NCBI GenBank assembly: GCA_002452855.1
Contig: DKFS01000067.1
Coordinates: 1 to 14,105 of the forward strand
Source of the DNA: Sulfurospirillum sp. UBA6790
GTDB taxonomy: Bacteria > Campylobacterota > Campylobacteria > Campylobacterales > Sulfurospirillaceae
Reading direction: 5' to 3'
DNA: 14,105 nt
The notes below the pieces were generated by a model that worked only from the letters and a program-made list of their open reading frames with translations, did no database searches and had not been told where the DNA came from. Shown piece by piece: positions 8,506-14,105 of this stretch. The first letter of the stretch is position 1. Each line of letters starts with the position of its first letter. The translations under genes were made by a program, and so were the position numbers.

Positions 8506-8943
8506 AACCTCAGCCGCATGGTCTTTGACTTTAACATTGGACCAAATCTTTGCAATTTTGCCCTCAGGATTGATCAAAAAAGTTGAGCGAACGATACCCA
8601 TATACTCTTTACCACAAAACTTTTTCAGTTGCCATACGCCATAACTTTGCGCTGTTTCGGTTGTTGGGTCTGAAAGAAGCGTAATCTCTAACTTTTGCTT
8701 AGCAATAAATTTCTGATGCGAAGTGGTGCTATCGGGACTGACGCCTAAAACAACTGCACCTAAATTTTCAAATTGCGGCAATGTTGCCGTAAAATCACAC
8801 GCTTCGGTTGTACAACCAGGTGTACTGTCTTTAGGATAAAAATAAAGAACAACCCATTTGCCCTCTAAATCTCTGAGTGAAATCTCAACATTGTCTTGAT
8901 TTGGGAGTGTGAGCGTAGGGGCTTTATCGCCTATATTTAACAT
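8479..8943 (-). CDS. bcp: thioredoxin-dependent thiol peroxidase Bcp (peroxiredoxin Q)
   Basis: Bcp reduces hydrogen peroxide and organic hydroperoxides using thioredoxin and sits in the cytosol. From the chosen start it is 154 residues, the usual length. The active-site segment Y-P-K-D-S-T-P-G-C-T-T-E-A-C-D-F contains the peroxidatic cysteine C44 and, five residues on, the resolving cysteine C49 of atypical two-Cys members. The later R-S-T-F-L-I-N-P-E-G-K-I stretch is also typical of the family. An ATG at 8961 would add six residues. The ATG at 8943 is preferred because AAAGGAA lies 6 bases before it and M-L-N-I-G-D-K-A-P is the standard N terminus. The aldehyde dehydrogenase gene ends 33 bases upstream on the same strand, so the two may be co-transcribed. 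A link between aldehyde oxidation and peroxide defence would be inference only. Confidence 0.95.
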   Translation of the reverse strand: MLNIGDKAPTLTLPNQDNVEISLRDLEGKWVVLYFYPKDSTPGCTTEACDFTATLPQFENLGAVVLGVSPDSTTSHQKFIAKQKLEITLLSDPTTETAQSYGVWQLKKFCGKEYMGIVRSTFLINPEGKIAKIWSNVKVKDHAAEVKKALEALQ

Positions 8944-8976
8944 ATTATTTCCTTTAGTCATTGTATTGATCTAGTT

Positions 8977-10395
8977 TTAGCATATTACCACAGATTTGAT
9001 TTGCGTGTAGTCATCTAGCAGTGCAAAATAAGGGCCTTCTTTTCCAATACCGCTTTGTTTGATGCCTCCATAAGGCTGTAAGTCAAACCTAAGCGTTGGA
9101 ATATCATTAATCACGATGCCACCCGCTTCTAATGTCTCAATAGCATCTTGCGCCATCGCTAAGTCGTTACAAAAAAGAGAGTATTGAAGCCCATACGCCG
9201 AGTGGTTCATCTTCGCTTTTGCTTCTTCGTAACTGTTCACTTTTATCAATGAGACAATAGGAGCAAACACCTCCTCACAAACGATATTCATCTCCTCTGT
9301 GACATCGGCCATAATGGTTGGTGTAAACAGTAAATCTTTACATGTAAAACCGCATAAAAGTCTTGCGCCTTCATCAATGGCGCTTTGCACCCAGGCCTTG
9401 GCTTTTTCTACAGCTGAGGCATTCACCATAGGACCAATAAACGTTTCATCTTCATATGGAGAGCCTAGTACTAAAGCGTGTGTCTCTTTGACCAACGCCT
9501 GTGCAAACGTTTCATAAATCTCTTGATGCACATAAATGCGCTGTAACGAAATACAAACTTGCCCAGAGTTGATAAATGCGCCTACAACGCATTTTTGTGC
9601 GGCTAAAGCGATATTGGCTGAAATATCAATATACGTTGCAGCATTACCGCCAAGCTCTAACGCTACTTTTTTGATACCTGCTTTTTGCATAATTTCTTTG
9701 CCAACACTGACGCTGCCCGTAAAGCTAATTGTGCGTGGAATTTCACTGCCAACAAGTGTTTCATTGACACCTGCTCCGCTGTAAATGAGGCTTAAAGCAT
9801 CGCTAGAGGCAAAAGGGCTTTCGATAAAAAGTTTAGCCAAAGTGTATGCCGTGCGAGGGGCTTGTGATGTTGGTTTTAAAATAACGCAATTCCCCGCAAC
9901 CAAAGCAGGGGCAATTTTGTGAGCCACGAGATTTAGAGGAAAATTAAACGGCGTAATTGCGAGAACAACGCCCACAGGCTCGCGTTTATAAAACGCCAAA
10001 CTCTTTTTACCGCTTGGCATAGCTGTTGTATCGAACGTTTCCCCATTAACATGTTGCATGGCATACGCGGATAATCGAATTGTCTCAACACAGCGATCCA
10101 CTTCGCTGCGTGAAAAACGAATGGGTTTACCCACCTCTTCTGTGATAATTAACGCCATTTCTTCTCGTATATTTTCCAGTTTTTGAGCAACATCCAACAA
10201 CCAATTAATACGCTGATGCAGAGGAATTTTTTTTACATGTAAAAACGCTTCTTGTGCCTTTAAAAGCATGGTAAGCGCGTCATTGCTATCACAAAGACTC
10301 ACCTTCGATACCACGTGTCCATCGTATGGACTTAAAACATTTTTCGTGACCTCTGTGCTTTTACATGTAGAACCAAAATAGAGCTTCGCTTCCAT
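8977..10395 (-). CDS. NAD(P)-dependent aldehyde dehydrogenase, lactaldehyde/glyceraldehyde-3-phosphate dehydrogenase-like
   Basis: A 472-residue member of the aldehyde dehydrogenase superfamily, which oxidises an aldehyde to the acid with NAD(P)+. The visible catalytic set is complete: oxyanion asparagine N151 in I-T-P-F-N-F-P, cofactor lysine K174 in I-L-K-P-T-S, general base E247 in L-E-L-G-G-N, and nucleophile C281 in N-S-G-Q-V-C. The C-terminal I-N-D-I-P-T-L-R-F-D then P-Y-G-G-I-K-Q-S-G-I-G-K-E-G is the variant I associate with lactaldehyde and non-phosphorylating glyceraldehyde-3-phosphate dehydrogenases, but the substrate cannot be fixed from sequence alone. The ATG at 10395 has an AAAGGAGA site 7 bases upstream and a minus-strand TATAAT at 10426-10421. 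Three copies of the dispersed TACATGTA palindrome lie inside this gene, coding C11, L52-H53 and the F-T-C-K segment near residue 350. All are away from catalytic residues. Confidence 0.9.
   Translation of the reverse strand: MEAKLYFGSTCKSTEVTKNVLSPYDGHVVSKVSLCDSNDALTMLLKAQEAFLHVKKIPLHQRINWLLDVAQKLENIREEMALIITEEVGKPIRFSRSEVDRCVETIRLSAYAMQHVNGETFDTTAMPSGKKSLAFYKREPVGVVLAITPFNFPLNLVAHKIAPALVAGNCVILKPTSQAPRTAYTLAKLFIESPFASSDALSLIYSGAGVNETLVGSEIPRTISFTGSVSVGKEIMQKAGIKKVALELGGNAATYIDISANIALAAQKCVVGAFINSGQVCISLQRIYVHQEIYETFAQALVKETHALVLGSPYEDETFIGPMVNASAVEKAKAWVQSAIDEGARLLCGFTCKDLLFTPTIMADVTEEMNIVCEEVFAPIVSLIKVNSYEEAKAKMNHSAYGLQYSLFCNDLAMAQDAIETLEAGGIVINDIPTLRFDLQPYGGIKQSGIGKEGPYFALLDDYTQIKSVVIC
9337..9348. 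repeat. dispersed palindrome TTTACATGTAAA, copy 4 (in the aldehyde dehydrogenase gene)
   Basis: A perfect 12-base palindrome encoding F-T-C-K at about residue 350 of the aldehyde dehydrogenase, outside any catalytic motif. Confidence 0.7.
10230..10245. repeat. dispersed palindrome, copy 5, 16-base perfect (in the aldehyde dehydrogenase gene)
   Basis: TTTTTACATGTAAAAA is the longest copy. It encodes F-L-H-V-K at about residues 51-55 in a different reading frame from copies 2, 4 and 6, so the DNA is what is conserved, not the peptide. It is 128 bases (centre to centre) from copy 6. Confidence 0.75.
10361..10370. repeat. dispersed palindrome TACATGTA, copy 6 (5' end of the aldehyde dehydrogenase gene)
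   Basis: TTACATGTAG at codons 9-12 of the aldehyde dehydrogenase encodes S-T-C-K. The flanks (TTTTACATGTAGAA) match copy 2 in queH. The copy is about 55 bases downstream of the predicted promoter -10. Confidence 0.7.
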
Positions 10396-10420
10396 GTTTC
10401 ATCTCCTTTAATGTCACTTT

Positions 10421-10426
10421 ATTATA
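10421..10426 (-). promoter_or_regulatory. predicted -10 element of the aldehyde dehydrogenase promoter
   Basis: The minus strand reads TATAAT 25 bases ahead of the ATG at 10395, with AAAGGAGA between them. The rest of the 119-base divergent region up to ilvE is AT-rich. For ilvE it offers only a weak candidate (TAGTAT at 10474-10479) and no clear operator or attenuator. Confidence 0.45.
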
Positions 10427-10514
10427 ACGCATTTATCATACTAAAACTATCTTTAATCAAATTTTGGCTAACATAGTATCTCTTTACAAAATGACTTTAC
10501 AATAAGGTAAAACA

Positions 10515-11429
10515 ATGGATAAAGCACAGTATATTTGGATGGATGGCAAACTTGTCGCATGGGACGAAGCAAAAATACATATTTTAACCCATACACTTCA
10601 CTATGGTAACGGTGTTTTTGAAGGAACACGCGCTTATATGACTGAAAATGGTCTTGCAATTTTTAAACTCAGAGAACATACAAAACGTCTTTTGAATTCA
10701 GCAAAAATTACACGTATTAAGCCAACATTTACACTAGAAGAGTTGGAAAAAGCGCAACTTGAACTTTTAAAATCAAACCACTTTACTTCAAATGTCTATA
10801 TCAGACCACTTATCTATTTAGGCTATGGTATTATGGGACTTAATCACGCTCAAGCACCTGTCAATACAGCTATTGCGGCATGGCAATGGGGAAGTTATCT
10901 TGGAGATGACGGTATTGAAAACGGTATCCGTGTTAAAATTTCATCGTTTGCACGCAACCCTGTTCGCTCGATGATGGGCAAAGCAAAAGCAGCTGCAAAC
11001 TATCTTAACTCTCAAATGGCAAAATACGAAGCATTAGAAGCGGGATATGAAGAAGCGTTGTTACTCGATGAAGATGGATTTATCGCCGAAGGAAGTGGAG
11101 AGTGCTTCTTTATCGTACGTGATGGTATTTTAATCACACCTCCTAACGATACCTCATTAGAGAGCATTACTCAAGCAACCGTTCTTGAATTGGCTCGTGA
11201 AGCAGGCATCGTGATTGAACGCAGACGGATTACTCGTGATGAAGCGTATATTGCTGATGAAGCATTTTTTACAGGAACAGCCGCAGAAGTCACTCCAATT
11301 AAAGACATTGACAATTATGTTATTGGAACAGGCAAACGCGGACCAATCACCAAACAACTTCAAGATGCCTATTTTGATGTCGTTTACGGACGAAATCCAA
11401 AATACAGACATCTTTTAACATTTATCTAA
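10515..11429 (+). CDS. ilvE: branched-chain amino acid aminotransferase IlvE
   Basis: A PLP-dependent class IV aminotransferase that makes the final transamination of valine, leucine and isoleucine synthesis (and the first step of their breakdown) using glutamate/2-oxoglutarate, in the cytosol. The 304-residue length is normal. H-T-L-H-Y-G-N-G-V-F-E-G-T-R at about 26-39 is the family N-terminal motif. The PLP lysine is K158 in A-K-A-A-A-N-Y. The cofactor-binding E-G-S-G-E-C-F-F stretch and the late F-F-T-G-T-A-A-E-V-T-P-I motif are both present. The ATG at 10515 has a TAAGG site at 10503-10507. The SPFH gene starts 13 bases after its stop. The same ilvE-SPFH pairing is, from memory, found in Campylobacter jejuni (Cj0269c-Cj0268c), so this is a conserved neighbourhood, not a recent rearrangement. 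Confidence 0.96.
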   Translation: MDKAQYIWMDGKLVAWDEAKIHILTHTLHYGNGVFEGTRAYMTENGLAIFKLREHTKRLLNSAKITRIKPTFTLEELEKAQLELLKSNHFTSNVYIRPLIYLGYGIMGLNHAQAPVNTAIAAWQWGSYLGDDGIENGIRVKISSFARNPVRSMMGKAKAAANYLNSQMAKYEALEAGYEEALLLDEDGFIAEGSGECFFIVRDGILITPPNDTSLESITQATVLELAREAGIVIERRRITRDEAYIADEAFFTGTAAEVTPIKDIDNYVIGTGKRGPITKQLQDAYFDVVYGRNPKYRHLLTFI

Positions 11430-11442
11430 CCAAAGGAAAATT

Positions 11443-12531
11443 ATGCCAGCAGATTTGAATGACTATTTTAAGAAAAAGAATGGCGGAAGCAATAGCAGTG
11501 GAGGTGATAACGATAATAGACCTTCTTTCAATATGGAACCACCTGAATTTTTCAAAAATTTAGGCAAGAAAGCAGGAATTCTCTATCTTCTTATTGCTTT
11601 AGTGGTCATCGCTGTTGTCGCAAAACCATTTGTTATTATTAATTCCGGTGAAATGGGAATTAAAGCAACAACCGGTAAGTTTGAGCCTATCCCGATGGAA
11701 CCTGGTTTTCACATTTTTATTCCATTTATTCAACAAGTGTTTATCGTGGATACAAAAGTACGTGTTATGAATTACTCTTCCAATGAAGATTTAGGAGAAG
11801 TGATTCAAAGAGGTTCTGGTATTAAGCGTAATGCTGCCATTTCCGTTCTCGATGCAAGAGGACTTCCTGTTTCCATTGAACTGACGGTTCAATACAAACT
11901 AGAGCCTTCAACCGCACCACAGACCATCGCGACATGGGGTATGTCATGGGAAGACAAGATTATTAATCCTGTTGTTCGTGATGTGACAAGAAGTGTTATC
12001 GGTAAATTTAATGCCGAAGAGCTTCCGCAAAAACGTAATGAAATTGCCGTCAATATTGAAGAAGGAATTCGTAAAGCTATTGATGCGCAACCAGGCAAAC
12101 CAGTTGAGCTTTTGACAATGCAGCTTCGTGAAATTGTGCTTCCGGCAAAAATTAAAGAGCAAATTGAAAAAGTTCAAGTAGCAAAACAAGAAGTTGAACG
12201 TACACGGTATGAAGTTGAAATAGCGAATCAACAAGCACTAAAACGTGCTGCTGAAGCAGAAGGTCAAGCAAAAGCGAGAGAAATCAATGCGCAAGGTCAA
12301 GCAAATGCAATTAAAATTGAAGCGGATGCCGATGCCTATGCCAACAAAAAAATCAGTGATAGCATCTCCTCACCTCTTTTAACCCTTCGTCAGATTGAAG
12401 TACAAGGTAAATTTAATGAGGCTCTCAAAGAGAACAAAGATGCAAAAATTTTCTTAACACCTGGCGGTGCAGTCCCCAATATTTGGGTTGATACCAAAGA
12501 TGCACAAAAAGCCGTTAGTATCAGTAAATGA
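11443..12531 (+). CDS. SPFH/prohibitin (band 7) family membrane protein
   Basis: A 362-residue SPFH-domain protein of the prohibitin/HflC-like group. Such proteins oligomerise into large membrane rings or microdomain scaffolds and often hold a membrane protease or secretion system; the partner here is unknown. The N terminus (about 1-35) is polar and rich in Gly, Ser, Asn and Asp, probably disordered. One membrane segment lies at about 44-65. The SPFH domain runs from about 66 to 245 ([16 protein letters not shown] near its start, [10 protein letters not shown] near its end), followed by an Ala/Gln/Glu/Lys-rich coiled coil at about 240-305 typical of prohibitins. An AAAGGAAA site precedes the ATG. 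The stop shares 4 bases (ATGA) with the start of hisIE, implying translational coupling to a histidine enzyme with no obvious functional tie. Confidence 0.92.
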   Translation: MPADLNDYFKKKNGGSNSSGGDNDNRPSFNMEPPEFFKNLGKKAGILYLLIALVVIAVVAKPFVIINSGEMGIKATTGKFEPIPMEPGFHIFIPFIQQVFIVDTKVRVMNYSSNEDLGEVIQRGSGIKRNAAISVLDARGLPVSIELTVQYKLEPSTAPQTIATWGMSWEDKIINPVVRDVTRSVIGKFNAEELPQKRNEIAVNIEEGIRKAIDAQPGKPVELLTMQLREIVLPAKIKEQIEKVQVAKQEVERTRYEVEIANQQALKRAAEAEGQAKAREINAQGQANAIKIEADADAYANKKISDSISSPLLTLRQIEVQGKFNEALKENKDAKIFLTPGGAVPNIWVDTKDAQKAVSISK

Positions 12532-13211
12532 AACCTGCATTATTAACGTCAATTGATTGGGTGAAAACACCTCTTTTACCTGTCATTGCACAAGACTATC
12601 TATCACATGAAGTCTTAATGCTTGCCTATATGAATGAAGAGGCTTTAACGCTAAGTCTAGAGACAGGTGTCGTCCACTATTTTTCCAGAAGCCGCCAAAG
12701 CCTCTGGAAAAAAGGTGAGACCAGTGGACATTTTCAATACCTCAAAGAGGCTTTTTTAGACTGTGACAGCGACACGTTACTTCTCAAAGTGGAACAAATT
12801 GGGGTTGCATGCCATACAGGAAGAAGTTCATGTTTTTTCAACCGTATCGACCTGGAAGAAAAACCTTGTGAACCTCAAAAAGTGATTGATTCATACTCTA
12901 TTACTGACCAACTTTATCATATTATTCAAGAGCGTAAACATGCCGATCCTAAAACATCGTATGTTGCCTCTTTATTACAAAAAGGCGATAATTCTATTTT
13001 AAAAAAAGTTGTTGAAGAGGCTGGAGAATTTTGTTTTGCTTGCAAAGATGGTGAGCAAAAAGAGATTGTATATGAAGCAGCTGATTTAATGTTTCATACG
13101 TTAGTCGCATTGGGTGCTAAGAATGTTCATCCCGATCTTATATCGACAGAACTCAAACGCCGTTTTGGACTCAGCGGCATAGAAGAGAAAAATAACCGTA
13201 ATGATCATTGA
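12528..13211 (+). CDS. hisIE: bifunctional phosphoribosyl-AMP cyclohydrolase / phosphoribosyl-ATP pyrophosphatase HisIE
   Basis: This fused enzyme carries steps two and three of histidine synthesis: HisE hydrolyses PR-ATP to PR-AMP, and HisI opens the purine ring. The HisI half (about 1-112) has the metal-binding D-C-D-S-D at 78-82 and the zinc cysteines C95 (in [10 protein letters not shown]) and C102 of the family. The HisE half (about 122-220) has V-V-E-E-A-G-E with E163, E164 and E167 and the later E-A-A-D-L segment with D186, matching the MazG-like metal site. The 227-residue length is right for the fusion. It starts within the SPFH stop (ATGA) and its 3' end overlaps the next gene by 11 bases. 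No other his gene is visible, so the pathway is dispersed, as in many Campylobacterota. Confidence 0.95.
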   Translation: MKPALLTSIDWVKTPLLPVIAQDYLSHEVLMLAYMNEEALTLSLETGVVHYFSRSRQSLWKKGETSGHFQYLKEAFLDCDSDTLLLKVEQIGVACHTGRSSCFFNRIDLEEKPCEPQKVIDSYSITDQLYHIIQERKHADPKTSYVASLLQKGDNSILKKVVEEAGEFCFACKDGEQKEIVYEAADLMFHTLVALGAKNVHPDLISTELKRRFGLSGIEEKNNRNDH

Positions 13212-13737
13212 TGCTTTAAAATTATCATTATTGACCTATTTTAAACATATGGGTTTGTATGATTATCTAGCATTTATTTGGTTGTTTGTTACATTTTTTG
13301 TACTGATTGTCTTAGCCATTATTGTGGCTAAGCGATCATCCGTTGCTGCTCTTTTATTAATTATTTTTGCTCTCATTTTATTTACCATCACTCCTCTTAT
13401 GATTGAATATAAACTCAATACGCTTTTACGTACTACTTCAACGGAAGTATCTATGGTTAAAAAACTTGTTTTTTCTGACTCATTAATCGTTGAAGCAAAC
13501 ATATACAATCATGCATCAAAACCTTTTAACATTTGCCTTGTTCATACGTACGTAACGAAGCAAACCAATGCAACGGGAATAAAAGCGTTACCTATTCTAT
13601 TAAAGCCTATTGCTGTTCAGTCGATACTAGTTCGAGAAAACATTCAAAAAGATGATTTTATTAACTATAAAGCAGTGTTTGATGATTTTACCTATACAGG
13701 GGAAGTCAATGCAACTGTGAAAGCAGAATGTTATTAA
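13201..13737 (+). CDS. DUF2393 family membrane protein (first of a tandem pair)
   Basis: A 178-residue protein I place in the DUF2393 family, a group of unknown function seen mainly in Campylobacterota. Two membrane helices lie at about 23-43 and 47-68. A region of about 110 residues follows whose [16 protein letters not shown] segment looks like a small beta-sandwich of the FxLYD/LEA type, most likely outside the cytoplasm. That fold call is an inference. The ATG at 13201 overlaps the hisIE end by 11 bases and lacks a strong ribosome site. An in-frame ATG at 13249 would still keep both helices, so the exact start is uncertain. The next gene begins 10 bases after its stop and looks like a paralogue. 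Confidence 0.75.
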   Translation: MIIDALKLSLLTYFKHMGLYDYLAFIWLFVTFFVLIVLAIIVAKRSSVAALLLIIFALILFTITPLMIEYKLNTLLRTTSTEVSMVKKLVFSDSLIVEANIYNHASKPFNICLVHTYVTKQTNATGIKALPILLKPIAVQSILVRENIQKDDFINYKAVFDDFTYTGEVNATVKAECY

Positions 13738-13747
13738 GGAGTAAGCA

Positions 13748-14105
13748 TTGCCTTATTTTACACTCTTACATTGGATCGCGATCATTGTTATTGTGATGCT
13801 TTTTTCTCTTTTTCTTTTTTTAACCATTCAAAACCAAGATGGTAAATCTTCATTACTGCCTCCTATTTTAACCAATATTCTTGTCATGTCAATTTTAGCT
13901 GTCTTTAGCATTTATGTACTTGATAAATATACAAAAATTGCTAGATTGGAGAATATTGTTCAGAAAAAAATACTTGTTAATGAATCATTTGCGATTAGTG
14001 GACAAATTCGCAATATTGGCAATTTTCAGATAGGAAAATGTGTTTTAGAAGTGAAAATCTCGAATAATTCAATTGAAAGAACAGGAACAGACAGTGCTAT
14101 TTTTG
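13748..14105 (+). CDS. DUF2393 family membrane protein (second of the pair), TTG start, partial at window edge
   Basis: An open frame of 119 codons runs from a TTG at 13748 to the end of the window. It has no ATG near its beginning, so an ATG-only search misses its start. AAGGAG at 13736-13741, overlapping the stop of the previous gene, is 6 bases before the TTG and fixes the start. Membrane helices lie at about 6-27 and 38-58. A region then follows with S-G-Q-I-R-N-I-G-N-F at about 90-99, which aligns with [10 protein letters not shown] in the preceding gene. The same layout of two helices plus a beta-type domain indicates a tandem duplication. The function is unknown; the two products may form a membrane complex. 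The 3' end lies beyond the window. Confidence 0.72.
   Translation, partial: MPYFTLLHWIAIIVIVMLFSLFLFLTIQNQDGKSSLLPPILTNILVMSILAVFSIYVLDKYTKIARLENIVQKKILVNESFAISGQIRNIGNFQIGKCVLEVKISNNSIERTGTDSAIF

Noticed and set aside
10051..10058. AACATGTT palindrome within the aldehyde dehydrogenase gene as a seventh copy
   Set aside because: It shares only ACATGT and lacks the TACATGTA core and the T/A flanks.
10468..10659. A 63-codon minus-strand frame across the ilvE start
   Set aside because: It overlaps the N-terminal coding part of ilvE and has no family-like sequence.
1..14105. Mobile elements, CRISPR arrays, toxin-antitoxin or defence systems
   Set aside because: No transposase, integrase, spacer-repeat pattern or short paired genes are visible. 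All identified genes are housekeeping or conserved envelope genes in close order.

Overview
The window reads as ordinary chromosome from a low-GC, Gram-negative Campylobacterota (epsilonproteobacterium). The evidence is the gene order fabZ-lpxA-clpX-mreB-mreC, the pairing of ilvE with an SPFH membrane protein, the fused hisIE, and a long QueH of the HP0100 type. The protein sequences look closest to Sulfurospirillum, but that genus call is an impression from memory, not a search result. An lpxA gene means an LPS outer membrane.

Layout. (1) From 48 to 5424, minus strand: queH (tRNA queuosine synthesis), then fabZ, lpxA, clpX, mreB and mreC. From fabZ onward the genes overlap or lie within 15 bases of each other, so this is one operon. 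It covers fatty-acid elongation, lipid A initiation, proteolytic quality control and cell-shape determination. (2) A 155-base divergent intergenic region (5425-5579) with promoters facing both ways. (3) From 5580 to 8468, plus strand: a 962-residue inner-membrane-anchored DUF748/AsmA-like envelope protein made of three modules of about 211 residues. It converges on bcp through a hairpin that holds the bcp stop codon. (4) From 8479 to 10395, minus strand: an aldehyde dehydrogenase followed by the thiol peroxidase bcp. (5) A 119-base divergent region, then from 10515 onward, plus strand: ilvE, an SPFH/prohibitin protein, hisIE and two tandem DUF2393 membrane proteins. The second of these starts at TTG and runs off the window. 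Spacing in this last run is tight, with overlaps of 4 and 11 bases.

I see no mobile element, CRISPR array, RNA gene or defence island. The least expected signal is a dispersed palindrome, TACATGTA embedded in TTTTACATGTAAAA. It occurs six times in 14.1 kb, five times inside genes and once over the predicted queH transcription start; my rough expectation is about 0.4 occurrences. It behaves like a highly iterated palindrome or a dispersed regulatory or chromosome-organising site, and it is the item most worth following up.
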